Source of the DNA: Baffinella frigidus
Taxonomy: Eukaryota; Cryptophyceae; Cryptomonadales; Baffinellaceae
Assembly: GCA_026770585.1 (NCBI GenBank)
Contig: MU646404.1
Coordinates: 426,341 to 442,390 of the forward strand
Direction of reading: 5' to 3'
DNA: 16,050 nucleotides
Shown: positions 1 through 7,021 of the stretch, one piece after another
Position numbering within the stretch: the first letter of the stretch is position 1
Layout: the number at the start of each line of letters is the position of its first letter
Notes under the pieces: model-generated
Database searches by the model: none
Seen by the model: the letters and a program-made list of their open reading frames with translations, nothing else
What the model was told of the DNA's origin: nothing
Translations under genes and position numbers: made by a program

Positions 1-90
1 AACCCTGAACCCTGAACCCTAAACCCTAAACCCTAAACCCTAAACCCTGAACTCTAAACCCTGAACCCTAAACCCTCAACCCTAAACCAG
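1..90 (+). repeat. Degenerate telomere-type repeat (CCCTAAA/CCCTGAA), probable intron tail
   Basis: Units of CCCTAAA are mixed with CCCTGAA and CCCTCAA variants. The tract ends in CTAAACCAG directly before an exon-like piece at 91, so it can also be read as the 3' part of an intron with a CAG acceptor, matching the telomeric intron of the RWP-RK gene at 5748-5889. It continues off the left edge. Confidence 0.85.
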
Positions 91-138
91 GTAGGAGGGT
101 TCCAACCGTGGGGGTTACCCTACACCCCCGGTGGGTAG
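91..138 (+). CDS. Probable last exon of a second RWP-RK-type gene (partial, 15 codons)
   Basis: The + strand frame starting at 91 reads VGGFQPWGLPYTPGG followed by TAG at 136-138. The RWP-RK gene ends VGGFQPWGAPCTTSG followed by TAG at 6010-6012. The stop falls at the same codon, and positions 90-113 are identical in DNA to 5964-5987. The piece is preceded by telomeric repeat ending in CAG, as an intron acceptor would be. The rest of the gene would lie left of the window. In the second gene the homologous exon starts about 25 codons earlier, so here either the exon is shorter or repeat has overwritten its start. With only 15 codons, selection cannot be judged; a non-coding duplicated fragment is the alternative. 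Confidence 0.45.
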   Translation, partial: VGGFQPWGLPYTPGG

Positions 139-150
139 GGGGTAGCCCCC

Positions 151-281
151 AGCCCCCCGAAGTGAACCAGATCGGGTGGAGGAAGAAAAGGCTTTTTCAC
201 CAGGCGGTCAAGGCTCAGCCTTCACCGCCTGTGAAATTTACTGCAGGTAGCCAGATCGATCTGGTAGGCTTCGGGTGGGTG
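151..281. mobile_element. Inverted-repeat element, family J (MITE-like)
   Basis: Arms at about 151-174 and 257-281 are inverted copies around the shared word GAANNNAACCAGATCG, and inner arms at 195-214 and 218-238 extend the fold almost to the centre, giving a near-complete palindrome. The arm sequence GAAGTGAACCARATCG recurs in the inner arms of the element at 1466-1752, which puts the two in one family. No coding capacity. Confidence 0.55.
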
Positions 282-316
282 GTGGAGAACGCGCCACAGC
301 GGGATCTTAGATTCCC

Positions 317-366
317 CGACTGTATTCGGGGTAAGCCCTTTAAGCGACTGTATTCGGGGTAAGCCC
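317..366. repeat. Two direct copies of a 22-bp unit
   Basis: Positions 317-338 and 345-366 are identical (they begin CGACTGTATTCGGGG), offset by 28 bp. This is a small local duplication with only two copies. Confidence 0.8.
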
Positions 367-448
367 GCACGAGAGTGGAGGGGTGTCGAGGGGTAGGCGG
401 GCCCGCGCCTCAGGCCTGGGATCTTGGGGAGAGATTGTGTAGGTGGTA

Positions 449-564
449 CAGGGGTACCTCGCTCATAAGAAACCGCCACCCCCTCGGACCCTGAAGTAGG
501 CCTATGATAGGCCCTGCGGTGGTCCTCTGGGGGGGGGCAGTTTCTTATGAGCAAGGCACCCATG
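449..564. mobile_element. Family A MITE-like element, copy 1
   Basis: The left end CAGGGGTACCTCGCTCATAA and a degenerate inverted right end bound 116 bp, flanked by TA on both sides (447-448 and 565-566). The interior carries the GGACC/CCTATG/GGTCCT pattern seen in the other family A copies at 10078, 13153, 13631 and 13669. The right end has several substitutions, so this copy is older or more decayed. Non-coding; a TA-inserting (Tc1/mariner-like) element is inferred. Confidence 0.75.
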
Positions 565-593
565 TAGGGGGTAGGCCACGACACCGTACATGT

Positions 594-736
594 GTGTAGG
601 GGGTAGGACACGATACAGGGCGTGTGTGTACAGGGGTTGCTCGAAATTAAGAACACGCACGGCCCCTAGGGTGGTCCTATGCTCCTAGGCGTAGCCCTAC
701 CGTAGGACACCTGTATCGTGTCCTATCCCCCTGTAG
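594..736. repeat. Inverted repeat with GTAGGACACGATACAGG arms
   Basis: Arms at about 595-619 and 710-735 are inverted copies containing TAGGACACGATACAGG. Additional direct copies of the arm sequence lie at about 564-594 and 744-780, so this region has also duplicated locally. A decayed family A-like start (TACAGGGGTTGCTCG) lies at 628, and the palindromic core CCTACCGTAGG at 696-706. Confidence 0.6.
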
Positions 737-782
737 GGGATATGACACGATACAGGACGTGTGGGTAGGGGGTAGGACATCA

Positions 783-931
783 ATCCGGGGACATGTTTAA
801 TTTAAATGAAAACGGATCCCTATGTGTTCATAGTAGTTGTACGAAGGTTAATTAGGGCCCTACTAAATTTAATTAGGGCCATAATCTGGTTTGATAGGCC
901 ATTTTAATTTAAATTGAACATGATCCCGGAT
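783..931. mobile_element. AT-rich inverted-repeat element (149 bp)
   Basis: Arms at 783-807 and 907-931 match at about 22 of 25 positions in inverted orientation, both built around ATCCGGG, CATGTT and AATTTAAAT. The interior has a direct repeat of TTAATTAGGGCC. No obvious target-site duplication and no coding capacity. Confidence 0.6.
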
Positions 932-988
932 GAACACGACGTAGAACGTGTAGGTAGGGTGGAAATTGGTTTCTGGAGCTCGGATGCT

Positions 989-1155
989 TTGATGCGAAAG
1001 AGAGATGCGAGAGATGCGAAAGAGAGATGCGAGAGATGAGAGAGAGACGAGAGAGAGAGATGAGAGAGAGATGAGAAAGAGAGAGATGAGAGGGAGATGA
1101 GAGGGAGAGAGAGATGCCAGAGAGATGCGAGAGAGATGCGAGAGAGTGGGGGGGG
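989..1155. repeat. GA-rich microsatellite followed by a G run
   Basis: Purine-only (GA)n with embedded GAGAGATGC units on the + strand, ending at a run of ten or more G. It produces several overlapping low-complexity open frames on the minus strand that are not genes. Confidence 0.9.
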
Positions 1156-1191
1156 GGTTCTCGCGCAGTAGGTTGAAAATGGCACCCCGCT

Positions 1192-1285
1192 CCTTGAGGT
1201 CCGTTAGGTTCTGATGACTCCCACCATAGGCGGACACTGGAACTGGTGCTGCAGGATGGCCCTGCTTTCCTTAGGATCGCATAAA
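1192..1285. repeat. Family E element end (partial copy 1)
   Basis: CCTTGAGGTCCGTTAGGTTC followed by ACTCCCACCATAGGCGGACACTGG matches the start of the fuller copy at 2030-2222; similarity fades after about 60 bp. Related ends occur at 4387, 6765 and 14929. Confidence 0.6.
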
Positions 1286-1295
1286 GCCACCCGTC

Positions 1296-1460
1296 CCACA
1301 CAGCGGGCTACGGAGGATTGTTTTGGGCGCTGAGAGCCCGATTTTTCGGTACCGTGTTCCGTAGGAACCCCCCTATATCCCTAAGCGTTGCCTACCGTAG
1401 GGTCCTAGGTCTTATCGCTCAGGGGTTATTCAACCCCCCCCTTCGAATTCCGCTGTGTGG
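1296..1460. mobile_element. Family C inverted-repeat element, copy 1 (165 bp)
   Basis: It begins CCACACAGCGGG and ends CCGCTGTGTGG. The interior contains the CCTACCGTAGGG core at 1391-1402 and GGTCTTATCGCT, which in reverse complement matches the AGCGATAAGACC segment of the copy at 3420-3580. The two copies are in opposite orientation and almost equal length (165 and 161 bp). Confidence 0.7.
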
Positions 1461-1465
1461 CACGC

Positions 1466-1752
1466 TAGAGTTGACTTGGGGGTAATTCAAAAGTCAATTC
1501 GTACGGGGGTAATTCAAAAGTCAATTCGTACGGGGACCGTCTCTCTGCGGGAGGGTCCCCATCCACCAGCCACCAGAAGTGAACCAAATCGCGATATGGA
1601 GACCCGTGGGCAATTTCACCAAGGGATAAACCCTGAGGATTTATCACCCAGGGGAAATCAACTTTTGCGATCGCTCGATTTGGTTCACTTCCCGTGGCTG
1701 GAGGATAGGAGTTGACTTTTGAATGGTGGGGAATTCCCCCACGTCAACTCTA
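1466..1752. mobile_element. Family J composite inverted-repeat element (287 bp with TA flanks)
   Basis: Outer ends TAGAGTTGAC (1466-1475) and GTCAACTCTA (1743-1752) are exact inverted copies, extending with few mismatches to about 22 bp. TA at both outer limits fits a TA target duplication. A 31-bp direct repeat containing TAATTCAAAAGTCAATTCG occurs twice just inside the left end. An inner inverted repeat (about 1560-1590 against 1676-1707, centred on GTGAACCAAATCG) looks like a second element of the same type as 151-281. Confidence 0.65.
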
Positions 1753-2029
1753 CTACGCGGAACGACTGTCTATAATTCGGGAATTGTGGTCAGTTCACAA
1801 TGATTCCTCACAAACCGGCCTCTTTTGGAGAAAACTCGATTTGTTTCTCGGGTGAAATGACTTTTGCCACCATCATCCAAAATCGTCGGATAAGACATGT
1901 CGGTTGCAACCCAGTAGTTCCTCGTAGTAGCGTGGTACAGCTGTTGCCAGGCTTGTTGGCTCTAGAGGTCCTTCAGGTTTCCCCGGCGGTTCCACGCTGC
2001 TCTCACAAGCACGCTGCTTGTGAGGGCGG
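1753..2029. other. Spacer with no recognised gene
   Basis: Only a short uninteresting open frame (1800-2036, +) lies here, with no coding-like base bias. An 11-bp inverted pair, CACAAGCACGC/GCTTGTGAG type, near 2004-2022 forms a small hairpin next to the family E element. I see nothing else. Confidence 0.5.
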
Positions 2030-2222
2030 ACCTTGAGATCTTTTAGGTTCTTTTAACTCCCACCATAGGCGGACACTGGAACTTATCTGAAGAAAAACTA
2101 TGCTGCCTCTAGGCGAGGTCACGCGATCCGAAAGCAAAAATGCTTTCTCTGCAGTCCTTTTTACGGAAGGGCGTGTCGTTGGCATATGTTGGGCGAAATT
2201 AAAACCCAAAGGACCTAAAGGA
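2030..2222. mobile_element. Family E inverted-repeat element, copy 2 (fullest)
   Basis: The left end (CCTTGAGATCTTTTAGGTTC, then CCCACCATAGGCGG) and the right end (CCCAAAGGACCTAAAGG, preceded by CATATGTTGGGCG) are imperfect inverted copies. The interior carries GCGATCCGAAAGCAAAAATG, found in reverse complement in the copies at 4387 and 14929. About 193 bp; open frames inside (2003-2239 -, 2100-2312 +) are simply the element. Confidence 0.6.
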
Positions 2223-2324
2223 CCACTTAGTAGCCACACGCAGCCAGGGATTAGCCAACTAGGAGTGACTTTTCTCGTGATACATCTTGATTTTGCGTTA
2301 TCTATGGTCTGAGGAGAGTCGACC

Positions 2325-2485
2325 TATTGGCCCGAGGCGGGACTCAGACCGAGGCTGTGTCTGAGAGAGAATTTTTTTTATTGCTTCCAACACGGCGGCC
2401 ATGTATGCATCCCCACCGAGACTGCGTCTGAGTGCGAGACCTTTTTTCATAGCAACACGGGCTGCTCTACACTGTGTCCGCAGGC
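2325..2485. repeat. Array-flanking repeat H, copy 1
   Basis: This begins with GGCCCGAGGCGGGACTCAG and ends CACGGGCTGCTCTAC, directly before the telomeric array at 2486. The same start and end, in the same order, lie at 7022-7448 directly before the second array, and a reverse-complement start lies at about 10041-10226. Shared words include CATGTRTGCA, CCCCACCGAGA and CAACACGGRCTGCTCTAC. Confidence 0.7.
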
Positions 2486-3329
2486 AACCCCAAACCCTAA
2501 ACCCTAAAACGTAAAGCCTAAAGCCTAAAGCCTAGAGCCTAAAGCTTAAAGCCTAAAGCCTAAAGCCTAACGCCTAAAGCCTAACGCCTAACGCCTAACG
2601 CCTAAAGCCTAAAGCCTAAACCCTAAACCCTAAACCCTAAACCCTAAACCCTAAACCCTAACCCCTAAACCCTAAACTCTAACACAACAGACCTAAACAC
2701 TAAACCTAGCGCCTAAACCCTGAACCCCAAACCCTACACCCTAAATCCTAAACCCTAAACCCTAAACCCTAAACCCTAAACCCTAAACCCTAAACCCTAA
2801 ATTCTAAACCCTAAACCCTAAACCATGAATCCTACATTCTAAACCCTAAACCCTAAACCCTGAACCCTGAACCCTCAACCCTGAACCCCGAACCCTGAAT
2901 CCTTAATCCTAACCCCTAAACCCTAAACCCTAAACCCTGAACCCGCAATTCCAAACCCTAAACCCCAAACCCCTAACCCTCACCCCTACACCCTAAACCC
3001 TAAACCCTAAACCCTAAAACCTACATCCTAGATCCTAAATCCTAAACCCTGCAATCTGAATTCTAAACCGTAAACCCTGAACCCTAAACCCTAAACCCTA
3101 AATCAACACGGCTTCCTCACGTACGATACGCGCCTAAAGCATCAACCCTAAAGCCTAAAGACTAACACCTAAAACCTAAACACTAATCCCTAAACCCTGA
3201 ACCCTCAACCCTGAACTCTAAACCCTAAACCCTGAACCCTAATCCCCAAACCCTAAACCCTAAACCTCAAACCCTAAAACTTGAACCCTAAACCCCGAAC
3301 CCTCAACCCTAAACCCAAAACCTGAAATT
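2486..3329 (+). repeat. Interstitial telomere-type array, CCCTAAA orientation
   Basis: About 840 bp of 7-bp units. Perfect CCCTAAA runs of roughly 6-8 units occur near 2617-2660 and 2748-2802. A variant block of CCTAAAG/CCTAACG units fills about 2510-2610, and CCCTGAA, CCCTCAA and CCCCAAA variants are scattered throughout. A non-repeat break of about 30 bp occurs near 3104-3140. The degeneracy indicates an old interstitial tract rather than an active chromosome end. Confidence 0.95.
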
Positions 3330-3419
3330 TTAAGGGGTCGGAGTCCGAGTTTGTGGCAGAGGTTGGCACTGTCATTTGACTTGTCTTCAAGATCAAATTC
3401 GATCTCAAGTTCCGCCAAG

Positions 3420-3580
3420 CCACACAGCGGACTTCGAAGGGATTTTGAATAACCCCTAAGCGATAAGACCTACGACCCTACGGTAGGCAACCCGTAGGGA
3501 CATGGGGGGGTTCCTGCGGATAAGGTAACGGAAAAGTGGCCCGATTTGGGCCGAAAATCCCTTCGTAGCCCGCTGTGTGG
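3420..3580. mobile_element. Family C inverted-repeat element, copy 2 (161 bp)
   Basis: CCACACAGCGGACTTCGAAGG at the left and CCTTCGTAGCCCGCTGTGTGG (21 and 21 bp including imperfect positions) at the right are inverted. Similarity of the flanks (GATCTCAAGTT left, GAGATCAAGTT right, in inverted sense) suggests the inverted repeat extends about 25 bp further each side. CCCTACGGTAGG lies at 3476-3487. Confidence 0.75.
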
Positions 3581-3819
3581 TTTGTCAATTGAGATCAAGT
3601 TGGGGGGATGTGCGGCTCGAGCAGCCGGTCCCTCCCGAAAATTGCTTCCTAAACGCCACTTTTCAAATTATTTTCAGTAAGGTTATGTCATGCCAGACTC
3701 AGGGTTGGTTGGCTGAAACGGATTTCTTTATTCACACATCTAAAGAGAATCTGGGGTTATGGGCCCTGCAATTTCTGCTGAAGGTCCAACTAGAGCGAAT
3801 CTGGTAGCACTTCTGGCTC
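3581..3819. other. Spacer with no recognised gene
   Basis: A 76-codon open frame (3577-3807, +) starts inside the family C right end and has no coding-like third-position bias or recognisable domain; I do not call it. Confidence 0.5.
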
Positions 3820-3926
3820 TGCCCGAGTTTTATTCTGGCTCGTCCTTGAAATTATTGAAGAGCAGACCTCCAGTACAAAAGGGCGAATAGAAAGCCTTTA
3901 GGACAAGCCAGAATAAAACTCAGGCA
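3820..3926. mobile_element. Inverted-repeat element (107 bp)
   Basis: Arms of 27 bp at 3820-3846 and 3900-3926 match at 25 positions, around GAGTTTTATTCTGGCT and its inverse. Non-coding, MITE-like; no clear target duplication. Confidence 0.7.
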
Positions 3927-3950
3927 TAGCTACGACTTGGCCGAAGCAAC

Positions 3951-4062
3951 TTTGCTGCATGCACGATTCCAACTTCAAGAAGGGTCGAATGGGGGGGGGG
4001 TAACACCACACCGGTCTGAGACTACTGGTACGAAGCTAAGTTCGAATCGTGCACGCAGAAAA
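3951..4062. mobile_element. Inverted-repeat element (about 112 bp)
   Basis: Arms of about 25 bp, built on GCATGCACGATTCCAACTT and AAGTTCGAATCGTGCACGC, are inverted with few mismatches. The interior has a run of G. GTTCGAATC in the right arm resembles a tRNA B box, but no cloverleaf can be built around it. Confidence 0.65.
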
Positions 4063-4109
4063 GGTATCCAAGTCCTACCAAGATTGGCCCTACCCCTTGG
4101 CTCTGGAGA

Positions 4110-4247
4110 CCACACGGTGGGCTACGAACCTTTCATCAGAAGTCAACTTGCCTGGAGGCAATTAACTTCAAGGGTTTTCTGGTGCAATTTGGTCACGCAA
4201 CACCCTGAATTCTAGCCCCAACGAAACTTTTGTAGCCCACCGTGCGG
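4110..4247. mobile_element. Family D inverted-repeat element (138 bp)
   Basis: The left end CCACACGGTGGGCTACGAAC and the right end TTTTGTAGCCCACCGTGCGG are inverted. The ends resemble those of family C (CCACACAGCGG) and probably share ancestry. Another left end of this family, with the same AAGTCAACTTGCC continuation, starts at about 16009 and runs off the window. Confidence 0.7.
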
Positions 4248-4386
4248 ACGCGAGAGATGAAGATGAAGGATCGTTGGGATTGATTCAATCCCGCCATCAT
4301 AGCCGAACAACTGACCCCGGCGCATTCGTCGTCTATCCTCCCTTAGCCTATCCCTAGTCAAGTTATCTCAAGTGATTACTGTTCCT

Positions 4387-4531
4387 CCATTAGGTCCTTT
4401 AGGTTTTAAATGCATGCTCCCAACATAGCCCAACGACACGCCCTTCCGTAGAAAGGACTGCAGAGAAAGCATTTTTGCTCTCGGATAATTTCTCGGATCG
4501 CGTTTCGCTCTCCAGAGCGCAACGCGATCCG
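4387..4531. mobile_element. Family E element, copy 3, with a terminal hairpin
   Basis: TTAGGTCCTTTAGGTTTTAA, then CCCAACATAGCCCAACGACACG, matches the copies at 2222 (reverse) and 14929. GCATTTTTGCTCTCGGAT follows, as in the other copies. Positions 4494-4531 form a strong hairpin with CGGATCGCGTT pairing AACGCGATCCG. This is not a terminator in a eukaryote; it is part of the repeat. Confidence 0.55.
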
Positions 4532-4619
4532 ACTGGGCAGTGCAGAGGCTCGTGAAGAGGGGATAAAACTCTGAGTTCGAGGCTCGCAACCTACCGCACC
4601 CAACTCTGCACGAAGTACG

Positions 4620-4760
4620 TACCTATGACATGTAAATATAAAACGACGCGCTCGTCTTTAGCCCCCATTAGATAATATAATTACATGTACTTGTAAATGT
4701 TATTTTTAACGGTATTTTTAACGGCTTTTCGTTAAACTTAAAACCCTTTCACAAGAAAAC
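4620..4760 (+). promoter_or_regulatory. AT-rich upstream region of the RWP-RK gene
   Basis: This AT-rich stretch separates the family E repeat from the GC-rich gene. It holds TGTAAATATAAAAC at about 4631-4644 (TATA-box-like), ACATGT twice (4627 and 4683) and a tandem TTTTTAACGG pair at 4704-4724. A promoter role is inferred from position and composition only. Confidence 0.3.
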
Positions 4761-6012
4761 ATGTTGAAAAAGGTGTGTGGTAAAAACGACACGTTCGCTC
4801 AAGATAATAGACAGGTTGGGAGGAAAGGGGTGTGCTGGGACGTGACCGCCATTTTCGGGAGAAGTGACCCATTTGGGTGTGCAGGTGACCCTCTAAATCG
4901 CCATTTTGACGCAGCTGCCCCTTTGGCTGGCAGGAGACAAGTGCCTTCCTGTTTCACCCAACAGGCACTGAAGAACCGCCCCGACACAATGCAAGAGACG
5001 CAGCTCCCAGCCATGTGCCCTGCTCCTCCCTCCCTCCCTGCTGTGAACGACGCCGCAACCGACGCCGCCAGGACGGAGGTCCGCATTGAGCCGCCGCCGG
5101 TGCCAGTGCCCCTGACGACGCCTGACGCTTCGCGCTCCCAGGCGCAGCAAGACAACGCCGAGGACAGCGCCGGCGATGCTGACTCTCTCGCCACCAGGGT
5201 CAACTCCAGCGGGTTCGTCGACGAGGTGACCCCGCGCCGCAGGGGCAACGAGCAGAAGGTGGTGCTGACGCGAGAGCTTCTTGAGTCCTTTTATCATCTC
5301 CCGCTCGACACCGTCGCCGAACACCTCGTCCTCTCCAAGACAACTATCAAAGCCGCGTGCCGCCGCCTCGGGTTGCCCAAGTGGCCGTACCAGCACACGG
5401 GGCCGCGCAAGCGCCGGGTTCGGGTCCCGAGGCCCGAGCAGGCTGCCGCCTCCGAACACGGGCACGCTCTCAAGGCCACCTTCCACGATCTCATGGGCAA
5501 CACCAACGCGCCCACCTCCGCGAAGAACGTGTCTTTCAAGCGCCAGAGGATCGGAGAGGAGCAGGGCATGCCGCTCACGTCGCCGCCCGCCGCGACACTG
5601 GAGAGCCTCCAGGAGATGCAGCGGCAGTCGCTTCTCGCGCTGTCCGCCATGGTCTCGGCTCTCAGCGCGTCGGACCAGCAGATTTCGCTCAACCCCCCGT
5701 TCCAGGGGCAGGCCTTCCCTGGCCAGGCGCCGCCGCCGTGGACGCCGGTGCACCCCAAACCCTAAACCCCAAACTCCAAATCCTAAACCCTAAACCCCAA
5801 CCCTAAACCCTGAACCCTAAACCCCAAACCCCAAACCCTAACCCCCACACATCAACCCCCCAAACCCACACCCCCATATCCCAAAGCAGGCCCCGCTGCT
5901 GCTGGGCGGCAGCCTCTCGGACAACTACAGCGGAAACTACAGCGGAAACCACATGCCCGAGATGGTAGGAGGGTTCCAACCGTGGGGCGCCCCCTGCACC
6001 ACCAGTGGCTAG
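4761..6012 (+). CDS. RWP-RK domain transcription factor, two exons (4761-5747 and 5890-6012)
   Basis: RWP-RK proteins are nuclear DNA-binding regulators, known for nitrogen response and gamete or mating-type control in plants and green algae. Exon 1 contains the domain at residues 167-222: a helix-turn-helix-like segment (LLESFYHLPLDTVAEHL, then TTIKAACRRLGL) followed by LPKWPYQHTGPRKRR, matching the family RWPxRK signature with K for R and a longer spacer. Basic residues 215-224 could be a nuclear localisation signal. Residues 281-305 form a likely helix; the tail is rich in Gln and Pro. Read without splicing, the frame ends in telomeric repeat at 5763-5765 (334 aa). Removing 5748-5889 joins it in phase to a 40-codon exon with SGNYSGN and VGGFQPWG, ending TAG at 6010 (369 aa). 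The first Met is at 4761, but GC bias at third positions becomes strong only from Met77 (4989), which may be the true start. The target genes cannot be told. Confidence 0.8.
5748..5889 (+). other. Putative intron made largely of telomere-type repeat
   Basis: The 142-bp segment starts GTGCACCCC and ends CCCAAAGCAG. Between them lie mostly CCCTAAA, CCCCAAA and CCCTGAA units, with CCCACAC-like units near the acceptor. It obeys GT-AG, is phase 0, and its length is not a multiple of 3, so without splicing the frame would end at 5763. A second AG three bases upstream (5886) would add one glutamine. The alternative is a telomeric insertion that truncated the gene, with the 3' remnant still recognisable. 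Confidence 0.6.
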
Positions 6013-6270
6013 GGCGGAAGCCACTTGCGAGCCATGTTAGACCAATGGCTCCAAGGGTGCCGCCCTCGGGCGGGAACGACGGGGACACCGTCCCGTGTAG
6101 GATGGCCGGAGTGACTTTTGCAGAAGTCACGTCCGCGATCGTACTCGGGGCTGTGTTCAGAGACGTCTGGGGACACAGTCCCGTGTAGGATAGTGGACGT
6201 GGGGGGTGTTCATCTGGAGACAAATCTCTCCGGCTGGCGCAGGTGGTTCTCCTTCGCGATAGTGTTCTGC
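6013..6270. repeat. Spacer with a direct repeat of about 100-bp period
   Basis: GGGGACACNGTCCCGTGTAGG occurs at about 6079-6100 and again at 6170-6190, each containing a short GGGACACNGTCCC palindrome. Between them GTGACTTTTGCAGAAGTCAC (6111-6130) is a perfect-ended hairpin. This is the likely 3' flank of the RWP-RK gene. No further coding seen. Confidence 0.6.
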
Positions 6271-6272
6271 TA

Positions 6273-6373
6273 TCCCTTCAGTGGCGAGTAGGTTGATACG
6301 CCCTATCGTAGGGCCCTAGGACCTGCCTAGGACCTCTTGGCGGTCAATTTTGACCGCCTCGCCACTTGAGGGA
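6273..6373 (+). mobile_element. Family B MITE-like element, copy 1 (101 bp)
   Basis: It begins TCCCTTCAGTGGC and ends GCCACTTGAGGGA, with TA on each side (6271-6272 and 6374-6375). The interior runs GGTTGATACGCCCTATCGTAG, then CCTAGGACCTGCCTAGGACC, then a small GGCGGTCAATTTTGACCGCC hairpin. These features recur in order in all same-strand copies. Confidence 0.85.
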
Positions 6374-6569
6374 TAGCTTGCCGCTGGATGCCTCTCTAGT
6401 AGCAAACACCTTTCGGGTTTTTTTTTGGACGCGCCCGTGGCGATATGGTCCTAGGTCGAGACTGGCAACCCGCTTACAGCTGGAGCCACGATTGACTGGG
6501 CGGAAGTGAGCTTGCGAGGGCGTGGGTGTGGATAGAGTGGGGAACTCTGACGCGGTCGCCCCAGATATA
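6374..6569. other. Short spacer between family B copies
   Basis: About 200 bp with a T run and GGGCGGAAGTGAGCTTGCGAG at about 6499-6519, which weakly resembles the sequence just after the RWP-RK stop codon (GGGCGGAAGCCACTTGCGAG). Perhaps a relic of a duplicated gene end; no coding frame. Confidence 0.3.
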
Positions 6570-6668
6570 TCCCTAAGTGGCCAGTAGGCTCATACGCTCT
6601 ACGGTAGGGTCCTAGGACCTGCCTAGGGTGAGTTAGGGTGAATATTCACCCTATGGGCGCTTGAGGGA
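6570..6668 (+). mobile_element. Family B MITE-like element, copy 2 (99 bp, decayed)
   Basis: TCCCTAAGTGGCCAGTAGGC to GCGCTTGAGGGA, with TA at the left and TG at the right. The right-hand inner hairpin differs from other copies (GGGTGAATATTCACCC). Length 99 against 101. Confidence 0.75.
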
Positions 6669-6764
6669 TGGACGGGATACGGATGAGAGACCGTGTGTAC
6701 GAAGTTTTCGGGTGTTTGATTAAAGAGAGGGCATTGGAGTGAAGAAGGGTGCGTGACTGCCCTA

Positions 6765-6840
6765 CCCCCTTTAGGTCCTTGAGGTTTTGATTTCGCCCAA
6801 CATAGGCGAACACCTCGCCCTTCTGCCAGCGGGCTCTCTA
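6765..6840. repeat. Family E element end (partial copy 4)
   Basis: CTTTAGGTCCTTGAGGTTTT followed by TTTCGCCCAACATAGGCGAACACC matches the right-hand end of family E. Similarity is lost after about 70 bp. Confidence 0.55.
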
Positions 6841-6920
6841 TCCACTCACTGATGCACCCCCACTTTGAGCAGCCCTGACAGGAGCTTATCACAATTACAG
6901 CCCCAATTACAGTGGACCTA

Positions 6921-7021
6921 TCCCTTGAGTGGCGAGGAGGTCTTAAAGCACCCCCTACATGTCCTAGGCAGGTCCTAAGGCCCTACGGTAGGGCGTATGA
7001 GCCTACTCGCTACTTCAGGGA
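6921..7021 (-). mobile_element. Family B MITE-like element, copy 3, inverted (101 bp)
   Basis: TCCCTTGAGTGGCGAG at one end, CTACTTCAGGGA at the other, TA at 6919-6920 and TTA at 7022-7024. The interior reads CCCTACGGTAGGGCGTATGAG, the reverse complement of the other copies, so this copy is in the opposite orientation. Confidence 0.75.

Noticed and set aside
1-90. A true chromosome end
   Set aside because: Orientation would fit a left telomere, but the units are degenerate and the tract abuts an exon-like piece; an interstitial or intronic tract is likelier.
222-656. 144-codon minus-strand frame
   Set aside because: It spans two inverted-repeat elements and a direct duplication, with no coding bias or domain.
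869-1301. Three overlapping minus-strand frames rich in Ser and Leu
   Set aside because: They translate the GA microsatellite and have no non-repetitive coding content.
4038-4052. tRNA B-box-like GTTCGAATC
   Set aside because: It lies in the arm of an inverted repeat; no A box at proper spacing and no cloverleaf.
4494-4531. Strong hairpin read as a transcription terminator
   Set aside because: Intrinsic terminators of this kind are bacterial; here it belongs to a repeat family and has no T tract.
4799-5806. Long open frames overlapping gene 1 on the minus strand (up to 286 codons) and in other + frames
   Set aside because: They are shadows of the GC-rich coding sequence; the RWP-RK domain and third-position bias fix the true frame.
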